From assembly GCF_001984155.1 (NCBI RefSeq), contig NZ_MTQO01000029.1, positions 1 through 64,000 of the forward strand: a stretch of 64,000 nt of DNA. The letters run 5' to 3'. Position numbers and translations under genes: made by a program. Position 1 is the first letter of the stretch. Each line of letters starts with the position of its first letter. The stretch is from Actinosynnema sp. ALI-1.44 (GTDB lineage Bacteria > Actinomycetota > Actinomycetes > Mycobacteriales > Pseudonocardiaceae). The notes below the pieces were generated by a model. That model was not told the DNA's origin. It saw nothing but the letters and a program-made list of their open reading frames with translations, and did no database searches. Positions 36,110-44,836 of this stretch are shown one piece after another.

Positions 36110-36124
36110 TACCGTAATACGGTA
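36110..36124. promoter_or_regulatory. GntR/FadR-type operator, site A
   Basis: TACCGT-AAT-ACGGTA is a perfect palindrome containing the GT-N3-AC core GTAATAC (36114-36120). It lies between the leftward MHS transporter and the rightward OYE gene. The same core occurs at 40304-40310, and GTAGTAC at 38884-38890 before the GntR gene itself. Confidence 0.6.
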
Positions 36125-36186
36125 TTCTCGTATGTCAACACCTCGTAGTGTGCTCCCAGGAAACCCGTGAGGAAGTGAGTTCAGCT

Positions 36187-37275
36187 GTGCCCAGCACAGA
36201 GACCCCCGGCCCGGAGATGAACCCGTTGCGGCTGCGGGAGGTCACGACCCCCAACCGCGTGTGGATGTCCCCGATGGCCCAGTACGCGGCAGGGCCCGAC
36301 GGCATGCCGACCGACTGGCACATGGTGCACTACGGCCCTCGCGCGCTCGGCGGCGTTGGCCTGCTCATGGTCGAGTCCACCGCGGTCGGACCGCTGCACC
36401 GGACCACGGCGGCGGATCTCGGGATATGGACGGAGGACCAGGCCCTCGCGCACCGGCGCCTGACCTCGTTCGTCGCCGACTACGGCGCGGTGCCCGCGAT
36501 CCAGCTGATCGCCGCGGGCCGGAAGGGATCGCACCAGGTCCCCTGGGAGGGTGAAGGGCAGAACGGTCCGGTGAGCGCGGCCGACGGCGGCTGGGACCTG
36601 ATCGCGCCGTCCGCGATCCCGTTCGGCGACCTGGCCACGCCTCGCGAAGCGACCCCCGACGACCTCGACGAGGTCGTCGAGGCCTTCGCCCAGGCGACTC
36701 GGATGTCCCATCTGGCCGGTTACCACGCGGTCGAGATCCACGCCTCGCACGGGTACCTGCTGCACCAGTTCTTGTCCCCGCTCGCCAACCACCGGACCGA
36801 CGAGTACGGCGGGAGCCCGCAGAACCGGATGCGCCTGCCGTTGCGTGTCGCCCGCGCCGTCCGGCAGGCCTTCCCGGAGGACAAGCCCGTCTTCGTCCGC
36901 ATCACCGCGACCGACTGGATCGACGGCGGCATCACCATCGAGGACGCCGTGCAGTTCGCCAAGGAACTCGCCGCCGCGGGCATCGACCTCCTCGACGTCA
37001 CCTCCGGCGTCCTGGTGCGTGACGAGGAGGCCCGCCCGCCGACGAGGGAAGGGGTGAACGTCGGGTTCGCGGCCACCCTCAAGGAGGCGTCGGGACTCGC
37101 GGTCGCCCCGGTCGGGCAGATCGGCAGCCTGGCGACGGCGGGCCGGATCGTCGGCGCCCAGGAGGCGGACGCCGTGCTGTTGGGCCGCGCACTGCTGCGT
37201 GACCCGTACCTCGCGCTGCGCCACCGTCCCACCGACAAGGACGCATGGCCTGTCCGGTACCACCGCGCGCTCTGA
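36187..37275 (+). CDS. NADH:flavin oxidoreductase, old yellow enzyme family (YqjM-like)
   Basis: This 362-residue FMN-dependent ene-reductase reduces activated C=C bonds. RVWMSPMAQYAAGPDGMPTD is the N-terminal FMN region, WHMVHYGPRALGGVGLLMVE follows, and YHAVEIHASHGYLLHQFLSP with LANHRTDEYGGSPQNRMRLP is the family signature carrying the substrate-binding histidine pair. ADAVLLGRALLRDPYLALR is the C-terminal phosphate site. I chose GTG 36187 (GAAGTGAG upstream); the frame runs to 36148. The alpha/beta hydrolase follows 31 bases later in the same operon. The operator site A palindrome is 63 bases upstream. It likely acts in catabolism of an unsaturated compound. Confidence 0.88.
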   Translation: MPSTETPGPEMNPLRLREVTTPNRVWMSPMAQYAAGPDGMPTDWHMVHYGPRALGGVGLLMVESTAVGPLHRTTAADLGIWTEDQALAHRRLTSFVADYGAVPAIQLIAAGRKGSHQVPWEGEGQNGPVSAADGGWDLIAPSAIPFGDLATPREATPDDLDEVVEAFAQATRMSHLAGYHAVEIHASHGYLLHQFLSPLANHRTDEYGGSPQNRMRLPLRVARAVRQAFPEDKPVFVRITATDWIDGGITIEDAVQFAKELAAAGIDLLDVTSGVLVRDEEARPPTREGVNVGFAATLKEASGLAVAPVGQIGSLATAGRIVGAQEADAVLLGRALLRDPYLALRHRPTDKDAWPVRYHRAL

Positions 37276-37306
37276 GACCGAATCCACTACCCCGAAAGGA
37301 ACCGCC

Positions 37307-38107
37307 ATGACGGTGGTCATCGACAACACCAAGCACGACGAGGTCCGGCGTCCCGACGGCACCACGATCCGGTACACGGCCAGCGGTCCCGCCGACGGGC
37401 CCACCATCGCGCTCATCCACGGTTGGGGGTGCGACCGCCACGACTTCGACGCGATCACCGGTTTCCTCCCGCGGCACCTCCGCGTGCTGGCGGTCGACCT
37501 CGCCGAACACGGGGACTCCCGGTCCACCCGCGAGGTCTGGACGATGGAGGAGTTCGCCCGTGACGTGGCGGCCGTGCTGGAAGCCGAGTCGGTCGGCTCG
37601 TGCGTCGTCGTCGGACATTCGCTGGGCGGGGCGGTCGCGCTCGAAACCGCCCGGCTGCTGCCCGATGTGGTCACTCGCGTGGTCGAGCTCGAAGCCTTGC
37701 ACTACCTGTCGCTGTTCCCCGCGCAGGACAAGGACCAGGCCGAAGCTCTGCTGCGCCCGTTCCGCGAGGACTTCGCCGGTGCGATGCGCGGCATGGTGGA
37801 GGCGGGCTCACTGCCCAGCACCGACCCGGCCCTGGTGGACAAGTACACCACCAAGATGGGCGCGGTGCGCCAGCCCGCGGGGCTGCACGCCCTCGAAGCC
37901 CTGTTGCACTGGGACATGGACGCCACGCTGGACGCGATCACGCAGCCGATCACGCTGTTCGCCGTGCGCGAGATCATCACCCAGGAAGCCATCGACCGCT
38001 ATGGCGACCGGATCCGCATCGAGCTGGTCGACCTGGGCAGCCACCACTTCCACGCCGAGTCGCCCGAGGCCACGGCCGGGCTGCTGGCCGATGTGATGTC
38101 CGAATAG
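37307..38107 (+). CDS. Alpha/beta fold hydrolase
   Basis: This 266-residue hydrolase has the nucleophile elbow VVVGHSLGGAVALETA (serine near residue 103), oxyanion strand IALIHGWGCDRHDFD, and C-terminal histidine region LGSHHFHAESPE. The ATG at 37307 has GAAAGGA 6 bases upstream; the longer frame to 37199 overlaps the OYE gene and is a shadow. It is the second gene of the OYE operon. It probably hydrolyses an ester, lactone or C-C bond after reduction by the OYE enzyme. The specific reaction is not evident. A bidirectional hairpin terminator follows the stop. Confidence 0.86.
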   Translation: MTVVIDNTKHDEVRRPDGTTIRYTASGPADGPTIALIHGWGCDRHDFDAITGFLPRHLRVLAVDLAEHGDSRSTREVWTMEEFARDVAAVLEAESVGSCVVVGHSLGGAVALETARLLPDVVTRVVELEALHYLSLFPAQDKDQAEALLRPFREDFAGAMRGMVEAGSLPSTDPALVDKYTTKMGAVRQPAGLHALEALLHWDMDATLDAITQPITLFAVREIITQEAIDRYGDRIRIELVDLGSHHFHAESPEATAGLLADVMSE

Positions 38108-38114
38108 GACAGCC

Positions 38115-38146
38115 GAGTCCCGGTCGACGGCGGTCGGCCGGGACTC
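38115..38146. terminator. Bidirectional hairpin between the hydrolase and GntR genes
   Basis: GAGTCCCGG (38115-38123) pairs perfectly with CCGGGACTC (38138-38146). It sits 8 bases after the rightward hydrolase stop and touches the leftward GntR stop, so it can end both transcripts. Confidence 0.6.
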
Positions 38147-38843
38147 AGTCGGCGCGTGGTTGCGGGTGTTCCAGCTGCCGGGCGGCGAGTTCGCGCAGCG
38201 CGGTGGCCGCGGCGTTGCGGACGTGGTCTTCGCATGCTTCACGAGCGGCGACCGGGTCGCCCCGCACGGCCGCAGTCTCGTGGATGGCGGTCAGCTCCCG
38301 GACGGTTTCCGGCCCGCGGCCTTCGGCCTGCAGGGACAACCCGCGCAACATCTGCACCCGGGCGTGGATACCGCGCAGCGTCGAGTCGACGATCGGGTTC
38401 GCCGCGCCCGCGATGAGGATGTCGTAGAACTCGTCCTTCATCGCCAACCGCTCGGCCAGGTCCGTCCTGCGGTAGGTCCTGGCGAACCGCCGGATCACCT
38501 TGCCCATCTGGTCGCGCTGCTCGGCGGTGGCCCGTTCGGCGAACAAAGCACCGGCCAAGCCCTCCAGCGCGCCGCGAACCTCGAACAACGCCTTGGCGTC
38601 GGTGGATGTCAGCTCGGTGACGACAGGGCCGCGGTTGGCCACCGTGGTCACCAGCCCCTCGGACTCCAACTGCCGCAGGACTTCGCGGACGACCGTGCGG
38701 GAAACCTCGTACCGCGCGCACAGCCGCGCCTCGACCAGCCGTTCGCCTGGCTGGAACTCCGCGAGGAGGATGTCCTGCCGGAGCGCTTCGAGGACCTGGG
38801 TGCGCAGTGGCGCGGCGACCCGCTGCACTCGTTGCCCTGTCAC
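38145..38843 (-). CDS. GntR family transcriptional regulator (FCD/FadR subfamily)
   Basis: This 232-residue protein has the GntR winged HTH AEFQPGERLVEARLCARYEV followed by SRTVVREVLRQLESEGLVTT. It is joined to an all-helical FCD domain, with FEVRGALEGLAGALFAERAT near residue 88 and a metal-binding-type DEFYDILIAGAANPIV later. The GTG at 38843 has AGAAGGGGG 7 bases upstream. A GTAGTAC site lies just upstream of its start, matching sites before the OYE operon and the CMD-family gene. It therefore looks like the local repressor of this catabolic block, with an acid effector as usual for FCD proteins. Confidence 0.9.
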   Translation of the reverse strand: MTGQRVQRVAAPLRTQVLEALRQDILLAEFQPGERLVEARLCARYEVSRTVVREVLRQLESEGLVTTVANRGPVVTELTSTDAKALFEVRGALEGLAGALFAERATAEQRDQMGKVIRRFARTYRRTDLAERLAMKDEFYDILIAGAANPIVDSTLRGIHARVQMLRGLSLQAEGRGPETVRELTAIHETAAVRGDPVAAREACEDHVRNAAATALRELAARQLEHPQPRAD

Positions 38844-38870
38844 GCGGACGCCCCCTTCTTCACCAGCCTA

Positions 38871-38890
38871 TGACGGTATCAGAGTAGTAC
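38871..38890. promoter_or_regulatory. GntR/FadR-type operator, site B (autoregulatory)
   Basis: TGACGGTATCAGAGTAGTAC lies 28-47 bases before the GntR start. It holds the GT-N3-AC core GTAGTAC (38884-38890). Its complement contains GATACCGTCAT, close to GATTACCGTAAT around site A. Confidence 0.5.
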
Positions 38891-38922
38891 GCGGTGGGTG
38901 GCCGACGCGGCGGACGCCCTGG

Positions 38923-39825
38923 TCAGCGAGTCAGGTCGACGCCGGTCACCTTCGCCAGGTACCGGGCGATCTCGGACTGGTCCGGATTGCCCTCGCCCAG
39001 GTCGGACAGCGCGGCCTGGCAGAACCGGACACACGCCCGCGACACCTCCGGCGCCAGGCCGAGCGAGGTCGAGAGGTCCAGTGCGGTGGTGATGTCCTTG
39101 ACGGTCAACGGAAGCGAGAACCCGACCTGGAACCGCCCGGCCAGCACCTCCGGTCCGATCTTGACCTCGGTCGACTGGTTGCGGCCGGTGGACCGGTTGA
39201 TGACGTCGAGCATGGTCCGCGGGTCGAGGCCGAACTTGGTGCCCGTGGTGAGCACCTCGAGCGCCCCGACCAGGCCGATGGCGGACAACAGGTTGTTGAG
39301 CGCCTTCAGCGCGTGCGCGGACCCGGCGGGTCCTGTGTGCGTCACCGACGTGCCCATCGTGCGCAGCAGGGGAAGGGCTCGCTCGTAGTCCTCGGCCGAG
39401 CCGCCTGCCATGATCGTCAGCTCGGCAGTCGAGGCCTTGCGCGGACCACCGGAGACTGGCGCGTCCACCATCGCCACGCCGTGCTCACTGAGCCGCTTGG
39501 CCAGGTCCTGGGTCGCGCGGGGCGCTGACGATCCCATGTCGACGACCAGCGCGCCCGGCCGCAGACGGCCGGCGAAGCTTCCCCGGTCGCCGGGGTCGCC
39601 GAGCACCTGCTCGACGACAGTGCTGTTGGGCAGCATCAGGATCACGACATGGGCGTCGGCCCCGGCCAGCAGGCCGGGCAACGCCGTCACCCCTTCGTTC
39701 CGGGTGGCCGCGTCGATCGCGGCGCGGTCCGTGTCGTGCACCGCGACCCGCACGGATCGCGCGAGGTTGCGGACCATGGGCTGCCCCATCGTGCCCAGTC
39801 CGATGAAGGTGACGGCGTCCGTCAT
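38923..39825 (-). CDS. NAD(P)-dependent oxidoreductase, 3-hydroxyisobutyrate dehydrogenase family
   Basis: This 300-residue beta-hydroxyacid dehydrogenase opens with the Rossmann motif FIGLGTMGQPMVRNLARSVR. It has VDAPVSGGPRKASTAELTIM (substrate site), VTHTGPAGSAHALKALNNLL (catalytic lysine region) and LPLTVKDITTALDLSTSLGL. Relatives oxidise 3-hydroxyisobutyrate or reduce tartronate semialdehyde or succinic semialdehyde. The ATG at 39825 follows GAAGGGAAAGACC. It is downstream of the CMD-family gene on the same strand, with 29 bases between them, so they form an operon in the GntR-controlled block. The exact hydroxyacid is unknown. Confidence 0.89.
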   Translation of the reverse strand: MTDAVTFIGLGTMGQPMVRNLARSVRVAVHDTDRAAIDAATRNEGVTALPGLLAGADAHVVILMLPNSTVVEQVLGDPGDRGSFAGRLRPGALVVDMGSSAPRATQDLAKRLSEHGVAMVDAPVSGGPRKASTAELTIMAGGSAEDYERALPLLRTMGTSVTHTGPAGSAHALKALNNLLSAIGLVGALEVLTTGTKFGLDPRTMLDVINRSTGRNQSTEVKIGPEVLAGRFQVGFSLPLTVKDITTALDLSTSLGLAPEVSRACVRFCQAALSDLGEGNPDQSEIARYLAKVTGVDLTR

Positions 39826-39854
39826 GGTCTTTCCCTTCGTGGATGGCCGGTGAC

Positions 39855-40265
39855 TCAGCCGTGGAAGGCGTCGACGGTCGGTTCGAGGCCGTCCGCGCCG
39901 ACGACCTCGCGCCAGGCTTCGAACCCGGTCTGGAAGGCGACGATTCCCGCCTCGGGCAGGGAGATCTCGATCGCTTCGAGTATCTCCCGAGGCGTGACGC
40001 CCAGATCGAGGGCGACCTTGATGTGGCTCTGGATGTGTCCCTTCGTGGCACGCATCACCGTGAGGCTGACGATGAAGATGAGCTCCTTAGTCCTGCGGTC
40101 CAGCGTTCGTTGGTCGAGGTAGGCGGCGCCGACGAGATCGTTGGCTGCCCGCAGCACGTCGAAGTCCTGTTTGGCCATCACCTTGTGGTAATCGAGGACG
40201 TAGCCCCGTTCGCGCGCCATGTCGTCGATGTAGCGCTGCGGATCCCGGTCAGTGGTCGTGGTCAT
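39855..40265 (-). CDS. Carboxymuconolactone decarboxylase family protein
   Basis: This 136-residue small helical protein has the CMD/AhpD-like core LDQRTLDRRTKELIFIVSLT followed by THIQ-like KGHIQSHIKVALDLGVTPRE and LEAIEISLPEAGIVAFQTGF. It lacks the CxxC of AhpD peroxidases, so it belongs with decarboxylase-type members. The ATG at 40265 has GAAGGGA 4 bases upstream. It leads the leftward operon with the HIBADH-family gene, and the palindrome at 40295-40311 is directly upstream. It probably acts on a lactone or keto acid in the pathway with the OYE reductase and hydrolase. Confidence 0.88.
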   Translation of the reverse strand: MTTTTDRDPQRYIDDMARERGYVLDYHKVMAKQDFDVLRAANDLVGAAYLDQRTLDRRTKELIFIVSLTVMRATKGHIQSHIKVALDLGVTPREILEAIEISLPEAGIVAFQTGFEAWREVVGADGLEPTVDAFHG

Positions 40266-40294
40266 CTCGTCCCTTCCGCCGTCAACTACCTGAC

Positions 40295-40311
40295 AGTATT
40301 ATAGTAATACT
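40295..40311. promoter_or_regulatory. GntR/FadR-type operator, site C
   Basis: AGTATTA-TAG-TAATACT is a perfect palindrome, 30 bases before the CMD-family start. It contains TAGTAATACTA, an exact match to the FadR-subfamily consensus TNGTNNNACNA, and shares the GTAATAC core with site A. Confidence 0.68.
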
Positions 40312-40410
40312 ATATGCCGGTGCCAGGGGTCGCGGACCGTGATCCTGAGGGCTCGTCCGGCCGATTCGCGCGTTTACGCAAGATGAAGACCCTTGCAGGA
40401 GACTTTCGTC

Positions 40411-41079
40411 GTGAAACCAAGGCACTTGTCGAACGATGTGGAGTCGCGGAAGGCGACTGCCATCTCGGTGCGCGCCTCGGACCCGATGACCGCCCTCGGC
40501 GCGGAGCGCATCCTGGGCGCCGACGACCGGCTGACGGTGCTCGGCGACTCCGACGTGGCCAAGGCCGAGGTGATCGTGGTCATCGAGGAGTCCTTCGACG
40601 ACAAGGTCATAGCGTTCCTGCGCAAGGCTCGGGCCCAGTCGCGACTGGACTCGACGCCGCGGTGCGTGATCGTCACCGAGCGGTTCCGCGTCGACGGCCT
40701 GACCGCGATCCACTTCGGCACGGCGGCGGTGCTGCAGCTGCACACCACCACTGGTGAGGAGCTGTTGCGGACGGTTGTCGGAGTCAGCCAGGGCACGGCG
40801 TTCCTGCCGCCGTGGCTGCAGGGCAGCCTGCTTGCCCACATCGACCGGATGCGGCGGGATGTCCTGGAGCCCAGGGGACTCACCGTGGCAGGCCTGTCCG
40901 CGCGGGAGCGGGACGTGCTCCAGTTGGTCGCCGACGGCCACAACACCGGCGGAGTCGCCGACCGGATCGGCTACTCCGAGCGGATGGTGAACTACATCCT
41001 GCACGACCTGATGAGCCGCCACGAACTCAAAACCCGGGCACACGCCGTCGCTTTCGCCTGGCGCGCGGGGATAATCTAG
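40411..41079 (+). CDS. LuxR-type (NarL-like) transcriptional regulator with degenerate receiver
   Basis: This 222-residue regulator has a C-terminal LuxR HTH, GLSARERDVLQLVADGHNTG followed by GVADRIGYSERMVNYILHDL. The N-terminal half has a receiver-like layout (EVIVVIEESFDDKVIAFLRK) but no clear phosphoacceptor aspartate, so control by phosphorylation is doubtful. The GTG at 40411 was chosen because GGAG lies 9 bases upstream; a TTG at 40393 is possible. No sensor kinase is adjacent. A 32-residue peptide gene follows 11 bases later and probably shares its transcript; a large SARP-type regulator converges beyond it. Confidence 0.84.
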   Translation: MKPRHLSNDVESRKATAISVRASDPMTALGAERILGADDRLTVLGDSDVAKAEVIVVIEESFDDKVIAFLRKARAQSRLDSTPRCVIVTERFRVDGLTAIHFGTAAVLQLHTTTGEELLRTVVGVSQGTAFLPPWLQGSLLAHIDRMRRDVLEPRGLTVAGLSARERDVLQLVADGHNTGGVADRIGYSERMVNYILHDLMSRHELKTRAHAVAFAWRAGII

Positions 41080-41090
41080 AAGGGCACGGC

Positions 41091-41189
41091 ATGGATGACG
41101 GGTACGTCGCCGTCGACGACCTGATCGAACGGATCATCGACGAGCAGGAGGCGGAGCCGGTGCCGAACCGGTCAGACTTCGCCGGGTGA
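41091..41189 (+). CDS. Short acidic peptide gene (32 residues) after the LuxR-type regulator
   Basis: An ATG at 41091 preceded by GAAGGG (6 bases away) opens a 33-codon frame ending in TGA. The product starts MDDGYVAVDDLIERIIDEQE and ends NRSDFAG; 10 of 32 residues are acidic and the middle could form an amphipathic helix. It has no signal peptide, cysteines or recognisable leader motif. It is 11 bases after the LuxR-type gene and overlaps the convergent SARP gene by 18 bases. It could be a co-regulator, a signalling peptide, or a precursor. No family was recognised; it is below usual gene-caller size limits. Confidence 0.5.
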   Translation: MDDGYVAVDDLIERIIDEQEAEPVPNRSDFAG

Positions 41190-44100
41190 GCTGCGAACCC
41201 GTTCCATCAGGTCGGAACGGGATTCGATGCCCAGCTTCCGCATGGCGGCGGACAAGGTGGCCTGCACGTCCCGGCGGGACAGCGAGAGCTGGGCGGCGAT
41301 CTCCGGATACGTCCGCCTCGCGGCGACCATCTCGACGGTGAGGCGCTCGAGATCGGACAGGGAGCCCCATTTCGGGATGGTCTGCCGGCGTACCGGGGTG
41401 GCTGTGCTGTGGACACCGAGCCCACGCATCCGCTGGGCCGCTCGGTCGAAATCGGCCGTCGCGCCCAACTCGGTCAGTACCGGCAGCGCGTCGGCGAACG
41501 TGAGGGTGGCGAGACTGATCCGGCCGCGTTCGGCGAAGGCCACGGCGGCGTCCACGAGAACGGCGGCCATCTCGACCGGCCTGCCGACTTGCTTGTAGCG
41601 CCACGCGACGTCGATCAGGACGTCCGGGTCCCGCTCGGCAAGCCCTTGGCACCAGCGCACCGCGGCGTGGGCACGAGCCGGTATCGTCTCTTTCGCCGCT
41701 TCGGCCCGGCACACACGCAGGGCCGCCGCTGCCCGGCCCTGGTCGCCGACGTCCATGGCGAGCCGCATGATCCGGGGCATCCACTGGTGGCGCGGTGCCA
41801 TCCGGTCCTGTGTCCGGTCGAGCAGGGGGTCCATGGCGGCCAACTGTTCAGCGACACCCGATTCGACGCCTGCGCGCATCGCCGTGGCAACCAGGTGGAA
41901 GTCACTGCCTTCGCAGGGATTGCCGGCGCGTGGTGAGTACTTTTCCGCCACACGGAGGTGGGCGTGCAATGCGGGTGTGTCCCCTCTGTGGCCCGCGACC
42001 AGGGCCGCGACGCTGTGCCGCACCAGTTGCGTATGTCCTGAGGGGTCGTGCGTCTCGTCCTGATTGTCCAGTGCGGCGCGGTCGAGATGGCCGAGTGCCT
42101 CGTCCCAGCGGCCCAGCCAGTAGTGGTGGATGGCGGTCAGGACGTGCGGACGCGCGGCTGGTGGACGCAGGCGGTCGCCGATGTAGCGCATCCGCGCGAG
42201 GGTGTGCGTCGCGTCGTCGAGGCGGTCCAGGCTCTGCAGTGAGAAAGCGCGATCGGCCAACAGGTCCAGCTGCGGGTAGACGCGGTCGGTGGTGTGCTGC
42301 AGCGTCTCCAGCGCACTGTCGGCGTGTGCCAGGGCAGCCTTGTGGTCGCGTCGCATGGTCGCCATGAACCACAACACCTTGTGCGCGTCCATTGTGGCGA
42401 CGGGATCCGATGTGTTCGTCGCGTGCCAGAGCACCGCTCGTGCTGCCTGCTCCGCGCCGCCGAGGTCGTCGAGGGTGTGTTCGAGGTCCACCCGAACTGC
42501 CGATTCGGCCTCCTCGTCCGATGTCCGGCAGTCGAGGTAGTCGAGGATCCACCGCATCTCGGCGGGATACTCGACGTCGCTCGGCGTGTCCGGCACGGCC
42601 GCGGTCCTCGGTCTTCGGCCGAGCTGCAACTCCATCCGCGTCCGGCGTGCCGTGAGCGCGTCGCGCTGCTCTTCGTTCGCATCGGTGTTCGCGATGACGT
42701 GGTCGAGCAACTCGAAGGCGGCAGCCTGGTCCCGTGTGGCGACAGTCTCGATGTTGTCCAGGACCCATCGCGCGGTCCACGCGTCGACGTGGTTCACGGC
42801 GAGCAGGTGCGCCGCGACCCGCTCCACCGGCGTCCCGGCTGAGGCGAGGGCTTCGGCGGCGTCCCGGTGCAGCGCGGCTCTGGCCACGGGACCGAGGTGG
42901 TCGACCAACGCCTTGAGCAGAACGGTGCTGCGGAACGAGAGGCGGTGGCCGTCGGCGTCCAGCCTGCCCGTCAGGACAGCCTCCTCCACTGGCGTGATCA
43001 GACCAGCCGGGGTCGTGCGCATCAGCGCTGCGAGGTCACCGAGGTCGAACTGTTCGCCGAGCATGGCGGCCGAACGCAACAGTTGCCGCGTGCGGGGCGC
43101 GAGCGCGAGATGGTGTTGTTTGGTGAGGCGCACGAGCTCATCGGCGAGTTCGGTCTCGTATCCCTCGTCGAGATCGGCGACGCCCGCCGTGGTGTGCAGG
43201 ACGGAAGAGCTCGTCACAGCGTCCAGCAGTTGATGGGCGAACGACGGGTTGCCGCCCGCACCGTCCAGCAGTTCCCGTAGCCGAGGACCGCACCGCGCGT
43301 CGAGACGCCGCTCCGCGAGTTCGATGATGTCGCGCGAGGGTAGTGGTCTGATGGTCCTGAGCCGACCACCTGTGGTGCCGATGGTCTGACGGAGACGCAC
43401 GCGAAGTGGTCGCGTCGGATGCGTGCGGAACACACCGACCAGCAGCACCGGCAGGCGCAGGGTCAGCTGGAACAGCCGATCCCAGGCCAGCAGCCCGCTC
43501 TCGTCGACCGAATCGAGGTCGTCGACGACGAACACGAGAGGCCGCGCCGCCGACAGTTGCTCGACAAGCGAGACGACATGGTCGGTGTCCTCGGTCAGCG
43601 AACTCCACGCGACGGCGTACTTGTCGTCCGGGTGGGCGAACGCGGCGGAGACCAGCGCCGTCTTGCCGACCCCCGCCATGCCCTCGACGCCCACGCACCT
43701 GCCGTCGCCGTTCAGCACGTCACGTGACAGGGAGCGCAGCCACGCGATCTCGTCGTCCCGGCCGACCAGGAGCGGGGCAAGAGCCGGGCGGGTGGCGCCG
43801 GACAGGACGATCGTGCGGTCGGTGTCGTGCCGAGGTGTCCAGATGCCCGCGCTGATGGCGTCGGCGGGCACCGGGTTTCCGGCGGCGATGTCCTGGTGGA
43901 TCCGGCGCAGCGCCGGTCCGGGTTCGATGCCCTGTTCCCAGGCCAATGTCCGTTCTGTGTCCCGGTAGAGCTGGACGGCGTCGGCACGCCGCCCGGCTTG
44001 GTTGAACGCGACCATCAGCAGCCCGCGCGCGGTTTCCCGCGACGGCGCCGCGGCGACCAGCTCGGTGAGCTCACCGCTCACCCTTTCGTGCTCGCCGCGC

Positions 44101-44648
44101 AGCAACAGCAGCGCGCTACGGCGCTCCACCGCGGTGATCCGGCTTTCCTCGAGGCGGGCGCGCTGTGTCTCGGCGAACGGCCCGGGGAGCCGGTGCAGAG
44201 CCTGGCCGTGCCACAACGCCAGTGCGGCGTCGAGCGCGTCGACCGCTGCGGTGAGGTCACCGGCGGCCCAGTGCCGTTGTGCCTGCTCCTGCTGCTTCGC
44301 GAACAACCGCTCGTCGAGCTGGTCCTCAGGCAGTCGCAACGAGTAACTGGTCTGTACTGTCGCGAGCACCTCGGAGTCGGCTCGCTTGCCCCGGCCGGGG
44401 TCCAGTGCTCTGCGCAGGTCGGAGATGTAGATGCGGACGATGCCGACGGCGTTGGCAGGCGGGCATTCGCCCCAGAGCCCGTCGACCAGATCTGCCTTGG
44501 ACACGGTGTTGTTCACGTGCAGGGCGAGGGCACTGAACACAGCGCGTCGCGCGCCGCTGCCGAGGTTGATCTCCTCGTCGCCGCGCCAGGCGCGCACCGG
44601 TCCCAGCAGTTGGACCCGCAACGAGCCGGAAACATCCAAGGCTGCCAC
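41172..44648 (-). CDS. SARP-type regulator with AAA ATPase and LuxR HTH (large activator)
   Basis: This 1,158-residue activator has an OmpR-like winged helix at 1-105 (VQLLGPVRAWRGDEEINLGS) and a BTAD domain at about 110-255 (GDLTAAVDALDAALALWHGQ). The ATPase has Walker A GMAGVGKT at 323-330 and Walker B RPLVFVVDDLDSVDES. A long TPR-like helical region is followed by a C-terminal LuxR HTH near 1090-1158 (LERLTVEMVAARRTYPEIAA). SARP and LAL features together are typical of large pathway or global activators of actinomycete secondary metabolism. The GTG at 44648 has a weak ribosome site. Its target may be the NRPS-PKS locus, 15 kb away, but no binding repeats were identified. Confidence 0.88.
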   Translation of the reverse strand: MAALDVSGSLRVQLLGPVRAWRGDEEINLGSGARRAVFSALALHVNNTVSKADLVDGLWGECPPANAVGIVRIYISDLRRALDPGRGKRADSEVLATVQTSYSLRLPEDQLDERLFAKQQEQAQRHWAAGDLTAAVDALDAALALWHGQALHRLPGPFAETQRARLEESRITAVERRSALLLLRGEHERVSGELTELVAAAPSRETARGLLMVAFNQAGRRADAVQLYRDTERTLAWEQGIEPGPALRRIHQDIAAGNPVPADAISAGIWTPRHDTDRTIVLSGATRPALAPLLVGRDDEIAWLRSLSRDVLNGDGRCVGVEGMAGVGKTALVSAAFAHPDDKYAVAWSSLTEDTDHVVSLVEQLSAARPLVFVVDDLDSVDESGLLAWDRLFQLTLRLPVLLVGVFRTHPTRPLRVRLRQTIGTTGGRLRTIRPLPSRDIIELAERRLDARCGPRLRELLDGAGGNPSFAHQLLDAVTSSSVLHTTAGVADLDEGYETELADELVRLTKQHHLALAPRTRQLLRSAAMLGEQFDLGDLAALMRTTPAGLITPVEEAVLTGRLDADGHRLSFRSTVLLKALVDHLGPVARAALHRDAAEALASAGTPVERVAAHLLAVNHVDAWTARWVLDNIETVATRDQAAAFELLDHVIANTDANEEQRDALTARRTRMELQLGRRPRTAAVPDTPSDVEYPAEMRWILDYLDCRTSDEEAESAVRVDLEHTLDDLGGAEQAARAVLWHATNTSDPVATMDAHKVLWFMATMRRDHKAALAHADSALETLQHTTDRVYPQLDLLADRAFSLQSLDRLDDATHTLARMRYIGDRLRPPAARPHVLTAIHHYWLGRWDEALGHLDRAALDNQDETHDPSGHTQLVRHSVAALVAGHRGDTPALHAHLRVAEKYSPRAGNPCEGSDFHLVATAMRAGVESGVAEQLAAMDPLLDRTQDRMAPRHQWMPRIMRLAMDVGDQGRAAAALRVCRAEAAKETIPARAHAAVRWCQGLAERDPDVLIDVAWRYKQVGRPVEMAAVLVDAAVAFAERGRISLATLTFADALPVLTELGATADFDRAAQRMRGLGVHSTATPVRRQTIPKWGSLSDLERLTVEMVAARRTYPEIAAQLSLSRRDVQATLSAAMRKLGIESRSDLMERVRSSPGEV

Positions 44649-44836
44649 TGTTCAGACCCGTTCGCCGAGCTGCCGGATGGCTTATGTGCGATGAACACTA
44701 AAGTACCTCTTCGTCAACGGCAACAGTGGGCGAACACAAAGAGTGATCGCGGCCCCGGGTCGAGGACAATCCAGCACTCCGCGTTGCCGACCAGGGCAGC
44801 GCCGGAGCGAGCCGGACGTGGTGGCCTGCGCCCTGT

